This document shows positions 39,106 to 47,920 of a DNA stretch of 64,000 nt, piece after piece. Numbering within the stretch: the first letter of the stretch is position 1; each line of letters begins with the position of its first letter. The stretch is from Lamellibrachia satsuma. Lineage: Eukaryota; Annelida; Polychaeta; Sabellida; Siboglinidae. The notes beneath the pieces are model-generated. The model was given only the letters and a program-made list of their open reading frames with translations. It ran no database searches and was not told where the DNA came from. The position numbers and the translations under genes were made by a program. The DNA lies in NCBI GenBank assembly GCA_033239005.1, contig BSQZ01000126.1:417001-481000 (forward strand), given 5' to 3'.

Positions 39106-40744
39106 CATGTGTGTGTGTGCATGTGTGTGTGTGTGTGTGCGTGCACGTGTGTGCATGCATGTGTGCATTCACATGTGCATGTGCATGTGCATGTGTGCGT
39201 GCATGTGTGCGTGTGTGTGTGCATGCACATGTGTGCATGCATGTGTGTGTGTGTGTGCGTGTGCATGTGTGTGTGTGGCTGCATGCGTGTGTGTGTCAGA
39301 TATTTAATTAACTTCTGTTGCAGTGTCACTCCAACCCAACCAGTCCCTGCTGCTATACCTTTGACAGGGGATTCAGAGGCTGATGCTGATATTATGGCCT
39401 TCCTCAAAGCCAGACAGAATATCCTTCGAAGTGGTGAGTGGCAGAACACTGGTGGGAGAGTGTCACTTCCAGTGAGATATAATATACACATGCACCTAGT
39501 GAGAAATAATAGAACCATACCCATAAAGAGAGAAATAATAGAACCTTACACCTAGTGAGAAATAATAGAACCTTACACCTAGTGAGAAATAATAGAACCA
39601 TACCCCTAAATAACATACTGATACCCCTAAATAAATAAGTAATGTATCCATACTCCTAAAGACAGAATCTATGCATACACCTAAATAACATACTGATACC
39701 CCTAGAGAGAAGTAATATATCCATACTCCTAAAGACAGAATATATGCATACACCTAAATAACATACTGATACCCCTAGAGAGAAGTAATGTATCCATACT
39801 CTTAAAGACAGAATCTATGCATACACCTAAATAACATACTGATACCCCTAGAGAGAAGTAATGTATCCATACTCCTAAAGACAGAATCTATGCATACCCC
39901 TAAATAACATACTGATACCCATAGAGAGAAGTAATGTATCCATACTCCTAAAGACAGAATATATGCATACCCCTAAATAGCATACTGATACCCCTAGAGA
40001 GAAGTAATGTATCCATACTCCTAAAGACAGAATCTATGCATACCCCTAAATAACATACTGATACCCCTAGAGAGAAGTAATGTATCCATACTCCTAAAGA
40101 CAGAATCTATGCATACCCCTAAATAACATACTGATACCCCTAGAGAGAAGTAATATATCCATACTCCTAAAGACAGAATCTATGCATACCCCTAAATAAC
40201 ATACTGATACCCCTAGAGAGAAGTAATATATCCATACTCCTAAAGACAGAATCTATGCATACACCTAAATAACATACTGATACCCCTAGAGAGAAGTAAT
40301 ATATCCATACTCCTAAAGACAGAATCTATGCATAAACCTAGAGTTAAATAATATATATTATCTCATTGTTTTATTTGTTATTTAACTTAGATATTTGGAA
40401 ACAGTTATGCAAATTTTATGTACTCTATGTTTAGTTAGTATTTTTTAGATTATAAATACAAGTAATGTAATTATTCTTTCTAGAATATGTTTGACTTTCA
40501 AATAGAACACCCCCGTGTGTAGCCTTATAAAAATATAATAGTTGTGTCTATTTGGAAGAATAAAAGAGAGTCACGGTTGGGTGAACACTAAGACTGATCT
40601 GGTAGCAGTAGGCAGCAAACATAAATCATTAATTAGGCATTAGTTTTGATGTAAAGGAATAAATGTAGAGGCACAATGCGAAGAAACATGTAAATGTAGA
40701 AATAAACTGGTTTTCTTGCAGCTGACAAGCAAGGATACAGGTAG
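15943..40744 (+). CDS. KIF6: Kinesin-like protein KIF6
   Basis: Exons: 15943-16002, 16528-16637, 17044-17117, 18465-18507, 18997-19101, 19307-19416, 20657-20786, 21056-21174, 21705-21792, 22235-22378, 22791-22981, 23464-23569, 23843-23990, 24523-24765, 25186-25344, 27595-27645, 28000-28078, 31811-31946, 32481-32588, 33197-33363, 39324-39433, 40722-40744. The sum is about 834 residues, close to human KIF6. The N-terminal plus-end motor (residues about 1-345) shows [15 protein letters not shown]-loop GQTGSGKT split over exons 4/5, switch I NQASTRSH, switch II DLAGSE and [19 protein letters not shown]. The neck and tail are coiled coil ([31 protein letters not shown]), followed by the C-terminal [16 protein letters not shown] block. 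KIF6 is a kinesin-9 family member linked to motile cilia. Exon 3 lacks one base relative to the expected frame near 17100. Intron 12 starts with GC. Confidence 0.93.
17041..17117 (+). pseudogene. KIF6: KIF6 exon 3 with apparent one-base deletion
   Basis: The exon enters in frame as [19 protein letters not shown] and must leave in a frame giving [20 protein letters not shown], the conserved kinesin block in exon 4. The bases between, GTTTCAAGCCAG, are one short of GTTTCAAAGCCAG. All other KIF6 junction phases are consistent. A dropped A in an A-run fits a sequencing or assembly error. A real disabling allele is the alternative. Confidence 0.7.
19490..20650. repeat. 32-bp minisatellite abutting the KIF6 exon 7 acceptor
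   Basis: About 36 direct copies with a 32-bp period fill most of intron 6 and end at the exon 7 acceptor. Early units read GTTCCAGGAATGTGTCACTG. The true acceptor reads GTTCCAG|GAAGGTGTTGCTG. Later units read CTCCAGTAAATTGTCAGTGG. Each unit therefore repeats a pyrimidine-AG sequence. Confidence 0.95.
21793..22234 (+). repeat. KIF6 intron 9 with repeated acceptor-like sequence
   Basis: The intron contains three copies of TAG followed by GTGATTGTG (AG ending at 21924, 22028 and 22080). They precede the true acceptor CAG|GTGATTGTGG at 22234. Further ATTGTGTCATTG units fill the spaces. Confidence 0.75.
22790..22981 (+). other. KIF6: KIF6 exon 11, end of motor and start of neck coil
   Basis: This exon carries [14 protein letters not shown], the last motor helix typical of kinesins, then a heptad-like [15 protein letters not shown] stretch that starts the coiled coil. 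It marks the motor/stalk boundary. Confidence 0.85.
23706..23805 (+). repeat. Possible 9-nt microexon and 12-bp donor-like repeat
   Basis: CATTTCAG is followed by the 9 bases GATGTCAAT and then GTAAGT. This would be an in-phase microexon (D-V-N) between KIF6 exons 12 and 13. Directly after it, GTGAGTGCAAAG and GTAAATGCAAAG units of 12 bp repeat about seven times to 23805. Reading frame is kept with or without the microexon, so its use is undecided. Confidence 0.4.
26247..26312. repeat. Short G/C-rich repeat
   Basis: About three to four copies of a unit like ACAGGGACAGGGGCCCTG lie inside the hAT element. The GGGGCCC part is locally palindromic. Confidence 0.6.
26846..27046. repeat. 20-bp minisatellite inside the hAT element
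   Basis: Ten direct copies of GCAGAGTTGCCAGATGCAAG, nearly identical, with only single-base variants (GCTAGATG, CCAGGTG, CAGTGTTG). Confidence 0.95.
28255..31600 (+). mobile_element. CR1/Jockey-group LINE, degraded
   Basis: A sense insertion in KIF6 intron 17. The endonuclease region shows [19 protein letters not shown] and SSDHN. The reverse transcriptase region shows [34 protein letters not shown] and FADDTKVF. The C-terminal region includes [19 protein letters not shown]. The 3' end is a short CTTGTTAAAT duplication, as in CR1-like tails. Breaks: an in-frame TGA at 28705, a frameshift in the A-run near 29010, a probable missing segment near 29100, a 13-bp deletion near 29810, and a tandem duplication of the central reverse transcriptase. 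The ORF from 29819 to 31498 stays open through the second copy. The clade (CR1, Rex1 or L2-like) is not settled. Confidence 0.88.
29703..30613 (+). repeat. Tandem duplication within LINE reverse transcriptase
   Basis: Copy 1 (29703-30151, 449 bp) and copy 2 (30152-30613, 462 bp) run from EWKEANITP to GVPQGS. Each starts at TCAG, the microhomology at the join. Copy 2 is 154 codons, so frame is kept. Copy 1 lacks 13 bp. The copies differ by several substitutions. Confidence 0.9.
32247..32480. repeat. 74-bp tandem repeat abutting the KIF6 exon 19 acceptor
   Basis: Three copies with a 74-bp period start at about 32247, 32321 and 32395. Each contains GGTAAAATATGTCTGAGGTA. The true exon 19 acceptor reads GGTAAAATATGTTTCTAG|GAC, so the last unit runs directly into the splice site. 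Confidence 0.9.
33727..33845. repeat. Compound TA/CA/GCAC microsatellite
   Basis: TATATACATA-type repeats pass into ATGCACGCACGC and then a (CA)n run in KIF6 intron 20. Confidence 0.9.
33846..35170. other. AT-rich stretch of KIF6 intron 20, possible element
   Basis: Similar AATTAAATTAACC-rich segments occur near both ends (33870-33965 and 35025-35145). They might mark the ends of an old element, but inverted ends and a target duplication were not found. No ORF. Confidence 0.25.
35624..37190 (-). pseudogene. MULE transposase with FLYWCH-like N-terminal remnant
   Basis: On the minus strand, 37150-36990 encodes [20 protein letters not shown], like the end of a FLYWCH-type zinc finger. Next come a basic linker ([21 protein letters not shown]), then [17 protein letters not shown], the first catalytic Asp region of MULE transposases, then VFGLLPTK. 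Downstream are [34 protein letters not shown] and [11 protein letters not shown], the conserved MULE core. Frameshifts, an internal stop after the zinc-finger part, and a nine-copy insertion of its own sequence break it. It lies antisense in KIF6 intron 20. Confidence 0.85.
36078..36680 (-). repeat. 66-67 bp repeat inside the MULE ORF
   Basis: About nine copies start near 36078, 36145, 36211, 36278, 36345, 36413, 36479, 36546 and 36613. The 66-bp version encodes a 22-residue unit containing [19 protein letters not shown], a piece of the transposase itself. Copies of 67 or 68 bp, from an extra G or C, shift the frame. Confidence 0.95.
37396..38790 (+). pseudogene. Decayed transposon-like ORF of an uncharacterised repeat family
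   Basis: An acidic/serine start (37396-37626) leads into [10 protein letters not shown]. After a frameshift comes [20 protein letters not shown], then 40-bp repeats, then [12 protein letters not shown] near 38025, [28 protein letters not shown] near 38250, and [10 protein letters not shown] near 38580. I recognise this order of motifs (VHWDGKLLP, then CFD-like TxSNTG, then FLGG) from multicopy, unnamed animal proteins that look transposon-derived. The reading frame is broken many times. It lies in the KIF6 sense orientation in intron 20. Confidence 0.55.
37644..37930 (+). repeat. 40-bp repeat inside the decayed ORF
   Basis: Seven copies of a 40-bp unit (GTGTTACTGCTGGCCACAGC plus TGCCACTACGTTTGGCCATG) derive from the ORF's own [14 protein letters not shown] coding sequence. 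The period is not a multiple of three, so all three frames stay open. Confidence 0.93.
39019..39298. repeat. (GT)n microsatellite
   Basis: About 80 bp of pure GT is followed by imperfect GTGCATGTGT units, just upstream of the KIF6 exon 21 acceptor (39323). Confidence 0.97.
39484..40340. repeat. 73-bp minisatellite in KIF6 intron 21
   Basis: About ten direct copies have a 73-bp period (GATACCCCTAGAGAGAAGTA and following). The first part (39484-39640) is built of shorter pieces with AGTGAGAAATAATAGAACC. Confidence 0.93.
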
Positions 40745-41239
40745 CAGATTCACAGATAAACAAGGAAGAGAACACGACATCGTCGAGTGTTAGCTACAAT
40801 AAGATACACGTGATATATAGACAGCTTAACAGGGAAACAAGCACACAATACAGAGCTTAACAGTTAAGTGAGAGAAGTTGTTTTAGATCAGTATTATGAC
40901 GCTGTAGATTGCCAATATATCCACATCCATTGACTATGGTTGATGTTCTGGTGCCACAAGACGTTACATGTGTGGATGACGCTGTCACGGGTTTGCATTA
41001 ATCTGTGTGTATCATCGGTCGGTTGCTGTAGGTTTAATAACTAGCCTACGCTGTCCATGTCTCCCAGCTTGTCCTATGATCTTCTCCAGTGTCATCAATC
41101 TGGCATTATGTCCCAGAGGTTCGTGTACAGTTTGTCAATGTTGCAGTGTCAAATAACTTGTATCAAAGCAGCTCAACTCTTATGTCATATGCATAAGATT
41201 TCTTGCCACCAACGGACTTTCTGTACATAATATAATTAT

Positions 41240-41257
41240 TTTAATATATATAATTAT

Positions 41258-41345
<88 letters not shown>
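41240..41345. repeat. (AT)n microsatellite
   Basis: About 100 bp of nearly pure TA follows the KIF6 gene. Confidence 0.97.
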
Positions 41346-41346
<1 letters not shown>

Positions 41347-42716
41347 CAGGTCTTCATAAATAATAAATGTGTGCAGTTGCGTATTTAGGATCTTGTTGGG
41401 GGTTGACAGACTTAGTCAGCCGTTAGTGTTTCATGCTACTGTTAAGCTGGCATATGACAGGTTATTCACGAAACAAATCCTATGCCAAAGCCAAATATGC
41501 CACTGAATGTGTAACTAATGTATGATTTATATTATTTATTACTTTGACACATTCCACTCCTGGTGCAAGTTCTGGTATATTGTTTATAACGTTTTACGCT
41601 AAATCAGGAGAGTGTCGCTTTGATAGCAGATTATTGAGATTAACACTGTATTTTAAGTTAATGAATATGAAGTTGAATGTGAAGTGGAATATATGAAGTA
41701 TGAGATCGCGCAGTCCGTCAAGTCGTGTTAATGACTGTTGACCTTGCACAGTCTTACTTACGCAGTGTGCCAATAAAACCATCAAGTATCAGGTGTGACT
41801 TGAAATTACGTAGTTAATGAAACATTAAACGGACACTTTGCACACACTTTGTACACGCGCGCACACGCACAAACGCGCGCGCGCACGCATGCACACACCA
41901 ATTGGAAACAGAAAAAACAAGCACATGATTGTCGCATTGCAAGTGTAATCTGTATAAAATTATATTGTTTTTTTTGTCGAGACTGCATGTAGAATTTTGC
42001 CATTCACCGAATATGTTGAATACATTTTCGTAGTGGGTAGGGGGTGGGTCTTGAACGAGCACCAGTAGAAACTGACAAGCAATTGTCAATGTGTAAGCAC
42101 AGACCGTGAGAATAAGACGGCTAATTGGCATTTTGAACGAACGAACGAACGAACACAAAACCAGGCAACTGACAGCCACGTGATTAGTCAAGGTGTATCG
42201 TCCCAATTCGGCAGATCATGCAGTCCTTGGCTGGCCATCATTCGTCGCGTTAATGTCCTCGATCTGCCGTCGCCACTCCAGCAGCGGCATGCAACATTTT
42301 TGTATTAAAATGTACACAAATGACCATTATAAATAACATTGTATGCGATCTACCAAAATTCGGTAAGAAACTGACACCACGTGTGCTCGAGAACGCTCCT
42401 TCATCTACGTATTTTCTTTATACACATCTGCTTGGTGGGACGGGTCTGGCAGTAGGGCAACTCTCAAGGCACGACGGTTAGACAACTGTTGGCTCGTCAG
42501 CAATGGCAGCATAGCCAACTGACCCCGCAGCGGACACAGCAGCACACTGTTCGAACGAGCCACCATATCACCCGGCAGATCGTCACGGCCGTCCACACAA
42601 TGAACGATCCGCAGATATGTGTGCAAGATTTTGTTTGATCTGTTTTATCGTGGTCTCTGCCATCGGCACGGCTTTGGTGTAGTAGTAAGCTGTCCACAGG
42701 AAACTGGAACGATCAG

Positions 42717-42985
42717 TGAACGACAACAACATGGTAGCAGACAACAACATGGTAGCAGACAACGACATGGTAGCAGACAACAACATGGTAGTAGACAACA
42801 ACATGGTAGCAGACAACGACATGGTAGCAGACAACAACATGGTAGCAGACAACAACATGGTAGCAGACAACGACATGGTAGCAGACAACGACATGGTAGC
42901 AGACAACAACATGGTAGCAGACAACAACATGGTAGCAGACAACAACATGGTAGCAGACAACGACATGGTAGCAGACAACAATAAT
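42717..42985. repeat. 18-bp minisatellite
   Basis: About 15 copies of GACAACAACATGGTAGCA alternate with a GACAACGACATGGTAGCA variant. The period of 18 keeps most frames open on both strands. Confidence 0.96.
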
Positions 42986-43065
42986 CACTGATGTCAAAGA
43001 TGACATGGACATTCCCGCTAGGTAGCGATCCTATGTGCATATATGTATACGTAAGTTTCTATGTA

Positions 43066-43310
43066 TGTATATGTACGTACGTACATCCATACGTATGGGT
43101 GTGTGTACGTATGTACGTACGTATTTACGTACGTACGTCCATACGTATGGGTGTGTGTACGTACGTACGTCCGTACGAATGAACATAACATATTGTACGT
43201 ATGTACGTACGTACGTACGTACGTACATACGGTGGTATTAGTAGTGTATGTATGATTTAGCAGTATTAGTAGTACAAACAAACGTACGTACGTACGTACG
43301 TACGTTTGTT
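43066..43310. repeat. (GTAC)n / ACGT-type microsatellites
   Basis: Interrupted runs of GTAC, which is self-complementary, include a pure stretch near 43197-43226 and another at 43284-43305. The second is flanked by inverted CAAACAAACGTACG/CGTACGTTTGTTTG, forming a perfect hairpin. Confidence 0.9.
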
Positions 43311-43379
43311 TGTTTGCATATGCTGATACTACTGTTACAACAACGAATACTACTACTAATACTGCTACATCATACATAC

Positions 43380-43508
43380 ACTACCACTACCACCACTATC
43401 ACTAACCCCACCACCATCACCACCACCATCACCATCATCACCACCACCACCACCACCACCACCACCACCACCGCCACCGCCACCACCACCACCACCACCA
43501 CTACTACT
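43380..43508. repeat. (CAC)n trinucleotide repeat
   Basis: An imperfect (ACC/CAC)n tract contains a 60-bp nearly pure core. Confidence 0.95.
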
Positions 43509-43968
43509 ACATCATACATACATACTTGCTATTGCTTAACGATTTTGGTTTGTTGCGCCACTGAGGTTGGGTCACCGAGGTCGGGTCACTTATTCTGTAT
43601 GATTTTTGCGGACATAGAATTTGTAGTGTCCATAGTTTTCGATACAATATTCTGCTCTGCTCTGTAGAATTCTATTAGATTGTATGCTAATCAATATAAA
43701 CTTTAAGTAGACAAACTATTTCTATAGAATCTGTAGTTTTTTAGTTTTCTTTTTTGCAAAATTCTACGATATTCTCTAGGTTTCTATAGAATGTTTATGG
43801 AATTCTATGTATTTTTTGACTAGGGATATTATTATTATTATATGAAGAAATGAAGAGAAATGCTCCGGGCAGAATGGATTCAACTGATATAAGAACCTGC
43901 CACGTGACGGAAGACGAAGAACTCCGTGTAAACAGAGCATCGGAAGGTATCCGAAGAATTGTGGAAAC

Positions 43969-46900
43969 TTACAAGAGTATGAATGCGGCGAAGAGATAAA
44001 ACGCTGACATGATCGTGAATACGAGGCCACGGAAGAAGTGCGCAGACGCCGCGTACGCCAGATCAAAGCCCGTCGTTCCAACGACGTCACATAGCACCTC
44101 GGCCACGCCTATGCTGGCGAAAAGCTCGGCTGCAGAGGAAGAGAATCAGTGTTTGATCAATTACACTGCTGGCCTAAACACATAATCATCATGACTAGGT
44201 TATTGTTATAATTCACTGACGATGGTTGTCTACGACAGAGTACGTCAGTTCGACTCAGATGGTTTCTTATAGCTTAAACGGGGTTTGGGATCTGTCTTCT
44301 TCTGCATACACCAAAAACACGGGAAGACCCTTGCCTTGCCTTGCCGTGCTAGCAGCGGGCCTTAGCTACAACTAGAACGTGTCCGCGGTGTCGGCCATTG
44401 AGTTCAGTTCTGTACGCGGCAGTTTCTTCTCTCGGTCGAGGATTCCCATCTCCAGCCAACTAATGCTTCGTCATTCTTTAGTGAAATTTTTTTCGGTGGA
44501 CAACAAATGAGGCCAGTGTCCGCCCATTGATATACCTTGCTCGCTGGCTCCCACCGCCTCTGACATCATGGCCTCGGTCATGGGTACGATTGTCGCGGTG
44601 CCGAGATTAATCACAGTCACTGAAACATAAGTCGTGCATTTGTTTATGCGTGCCCGTCGCTAAGTATCGGTTGATTTAAGTCGGAGGCAGGACGGTTGTG
44701 CTGCACGTTTTCACTCTAATTGTGATAATAATATGTCCAAGCTCAGAGGTGTATCAAAGCAAAAATGCAAGGCAAATAATTTGATGAATACGCCAGGAAA
44801 CTAAGGAAGGAACGCACGGTTAAAAGATAAGTCTTCAGATTACGGTGAAATTGTATTATAATGAGCCGCCTCGTTGGAAACCTCCTGACAGATAACAACA
44901 AGTAGCTACATCTGTCGTCTCATCTGATAAACGTGTGACTTACACTGAGGGAGGATGACGATGTTTTAGCGATGTCCCAGTCGTCAGAGTGGCGGTGGCG
45001 TCTTACCTGTCCAGAGCAAGTAGGACGTGTCGGCGAGCGTCATCACCATGCTGCCGGCGATGCCGAACGCGCAGCCGACTAGGCAGATACAGCAACTGGA
45101 CATCCACAGCTGCATGATGGGGATGAGCAGGAAGCCAGCGACGGCCTTCAGCAGGAAGCCGGACGCCTGCAAGTCCGGAGGCAACAATATATCGATGCAT
45201 CGCAATAGTCAATATGACCTGTGGTGTATCTGGGATCTCGCAATGTGTCACCGCTTAATTCACCAGCCAAATGGGTGAAGCCCCCCCCCCCAACTACGCC
45301 ACTGGATTTGACGATCGAGTTAATAGCGTCGTAACCCATGAATTATGGTCCGGGACTGCTTTCCTCACTATTCCACGATAGGGGCCTACTGTCGCAATAG
45401 TTATGAAACTATTGCAATTCGATCGCAATAGTTATTAAGCTATTGCAATTATATCGCGATAGTTATGAAACTATTGCAATTATATCGCAATACTCATGAA
45501 ACTATCGCAATAATATTGTAATAGAGTTATTGCAATAGTAAAATTATCCCCAATGGTCAATCCTACCTGGAAGTAGCCGACTATGACCGAAGTCCAGCAG
45601 AACGGAGCGCCAACGATGTAGAGCAGATCAACGTCATTTCGTCCGAGCACGATCAACGACTCGAACACGAACACGATCAGCAGGAAGCGCAGCCTCGTCG
45701 GCGACGTCTGCGCGTTGTTGCTGCTTCGGGTGTAGATTTCGAAGACGGAGATGGCGCGCTTGAAGATCGTCTTCACACAGAACGGCATCTTGGGGCGGTC
45801 GGCTGGACGCGACTCGGGCAGGAAGAAGAGCACGTGCAGGCCGGCGATGCCGAACACCAACGCGACGACATAGAACGAGTTCAAGTAGCCGAACTGCGCG
45901 ATCAGGTGGCCGACGGCGATGTTTCCGACGCCGGTGGCGACGAAGACGAGCGCGAGGGCCGACACGAAGCGCATGGAGCGGCGATCTGACGTGATGAGAT
46001 CGGCGAAGTAAGCGTACGTGGAGCTCTGTAAAGTTATGTAGGAGCCGCATATACCGTCGATAAAGCAGCCGAAGTACAGCATCGTCAGTGGTTTCTCGAA
46101 GTAGATGACGCACGCCCACACTAGACAGCTCAACAGGCCGCCGAAGCACGGCAGGAATAAGCCTAACTTGCGGCCGACCGTGTCGGTGAAGGAGCAGATG
46201 AAGAGGGTGGAGACCAGTGCGGGGATACATTTGGCGAGACTCAGGTACGACAGGAACTGCGCAGACTCCGCTTGTATGGTTTCCTGCTGTATTTCTGCTC
46301 CTGTTGCTGTCATGTTAACCTGTTAACATGAACAACTGCGACATTCTTGAAGCATTTACTCGGAATGATCGTGTACAGTTAGTGGTACGATTTAAATAAT
46401 AGGACATCGGGGCGCCTGCACGACATCTGACTTTACTTACTTGACTCGGCTCCATGGTGGAACATAAGCCATCAACGACTCCTTTCCACTGGATACGTCT
46501 TTTGGGCTTGCGCTTCCAGTTATTTCCATTTATATCCTTCTTTTGTAACATATGCTTCTACTTTTCTGCGCCAGGTATTTTTATATATTATATTTTTATC
46601 GGCCTTTTCTGTTGACCCTGAGAGTTCCACACGAATGACTATCTTGTGATGTGTTGCGTTGGCTTCTTCAGAGCATGGCCTAGCCAGCCCCATTTCCTCC
46701 TTCTAATTTGATGTTCAGTTGGTTCTTTATTTGTTCTTTCTCATAGTGCTTCGTTGCTAGTTGTTTCTGGTCACCATATCCTGATATTTTTTTTGGAGCT
46801 TCTGTAGGATGGATTTTGTAGTATGGTCTCTGATTCATGCATTAGGACTGGACAGCATTAACATTTGAGCTAAAATGCGTAGCTATGTTGGTATTGAAAT

Positions 46901-47783
46901 TTCTCTTTCCAACCGCTATCTGTGTCCACTTCCTAGATATGTGAGACATTGTACTTCATCTAGGACCTTTCCTTGTAGTGTAATTCGGTTGTTGTTCTTT
47001 ATGAACTTGGGTTTGCATTTGTTCACATTTAGCCGTTTTTTTTTTTAGCATTTGCTTCTGGTAGTATGAATGAAGAGCCAGATCAGCAAAGTCTACATCG
47101 TCTATGTTTCCATAGTAATCACTGTATGCCACTCTGGTTTCCTTCTGGGATGCAGTCAATAGCCATCAAGAAAAGAAATGGCGACAGTATGCAGCTCTAT
47201 CTCCCGCCTGTCTTTACGTCGACTGCACAATATATGTGTGCATAATAAAACATTTCCATCGCGGAAAGAACATTAACGAGTACAAAAATGAACCCCTGTG
47301 ATTTTAAAAGATAAAACAGCAAGTATGAACATCCCACTTCTTATTTTTAATAATCACTGTGTTTGATATTTGTGTGGCCTTAATCAATAAAGAGAGTGCG
47401 TGTCCATTTCTCAACTGATACACCCACGAGATAATGCATTTACCAGACATGATTGAAGCCTGTCATCATTCGACATGCTGAAGTCTTTCAAGGTTGGCGA
47501 ATACTGCGTGGCGATGGCGCCAAAGATGAGCTGTTCCTTCAATGGGATGCTCGCTCTGTAGGCCAGGTTATACAGGAACAATGGTATCTCTACCAACAGC
47601 GGCCGATTTCCCCAGCATGACGAGTCCGTCTTCCCCGGTTTTGGCTCAGACACCGGTTCCGGCAACGACACCGGCAGCGGCAGCGGCACGGGCGGTATGT
47701 CTACTTCCTTTACCATAGGTTCGGGCTTCGGCTCCTTGGGTACTTTTTTTTTTTTTTTCAAAAGTGGTTCGTGCTCTTGCTCT

Positions 47784-47822
<39 letters not shown>

Positions 47823-47920
47823 TTCCCCATACAACTACACAGACCACCTTTCTTCTTTCCGCCTTTTGCTGCAGATTTTGTTTTGTCATGTTTGTTAGAT
47901 TTCTTCTTTTTCTCCGGCAT
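43969..47920 (-). CDS. SLC46-like major-facilitator transporter
   Basis: Five minus-strand exons join in phase: 47920-47444, 46319-45567, 45166-45007, 44619-44536 and 44129 to the stop at 43971-43969, giving 544 residues. The first membrane helix is LVEIPLFLYNLAYRASIPL. SFTDTVGRKLG matches the MFS loop 2-3 signature. The order of helices and the TASYQ-like linker region (here ETIQAESAQFLSYLSLA) fit SLC46/proton-coupled folate transporter relatives. It should sit in the plasma or lysosomal membrane. The substrate cannot be read from sequence. The first about 105 residues are an unusual cytosolic extension with KKKK blocks and six EP dipeptides in a row. The stop codon lies inside a perfect GTAAGT donor, so an alternative C-terminal exon is possible. 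Confidence 0.85.
45380..45540. repeat. Array of TATTGCAAT/ATCGCAATAGT palindromic units
   Basis: About four units combine ATCGCAATAGTTATGAAACT with ATTGCAATTAT, so each unit is a near-palindrome. It lies in intron 2 of the SLC46-like gene. The core resembles the array at 5125-5300. Confidence 0.85.
46590..47210 (-). mobile_element. Decayed LINE reverse-transcriptase fragment
   Basis: Read on the minus strand, scattered pieces match the usual C-terminal part of animal LINE reverse transcriptases: VDFADLALHSYYQKQMLKKK (a broken FADD region), KCEQMQTQVHK, and FNTNIATHFSSNV. Several stops and frameshifts interrupt it. It lies in intron 1 of the SLC46-like gene, in the same orientation. Confidence 0.55.
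47720..47860 (-). repeat. EP-dipeptide and lysine-run coding repeat
   Basis: Within SLC46-like exon 1, GGCTCC on the plus strand (GAGCCG/GAACCA reading on minus) repeats about six times to give an EPEPEPEP tract. A 12-base T run gives KKKKK. Both are slippage-prone and could vary in length between alleles. Confidence 0.85.

Larger units (their letters stand above)
40745..43968. other. KIF6 3' UTR and intergenic region
   Basis: After the KIF6 stop there is no recognised gene until the SLC46-like gene. An AATAAA at 41772 is a possible poly(A) signal. The region holds (AT)n at 41240-41345, (GAAC)n near 42135-42155, an 18-bp array, TACG repeats and a (CAC)n tract. ORFs here are low-complexity shadows. 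Confidence 0.5.

Noticed and set aside
38988..39555. ORFs of up to 178 residues made of CV or HT repeats
   Set aside because: They are translations of the (GT)n microsatellite.
42583..43040. Five overlapping ORFs with NMVAD, QHGSR or LLPCCC repeats
   Set aside because: All are frames of the 18-bp minisatellite with no splice or homology support.
43018..43667. ORFs rich in YVRT or T runs
   Set aside because: They are translations of GTAC and CAC microsatellites.
45634..46230. 198-residue arginine-rich minus-strand ORF
   Set aside because: It is the shadow of SLC46-like exon 2 in another frame, caused by GC-rich codon use.
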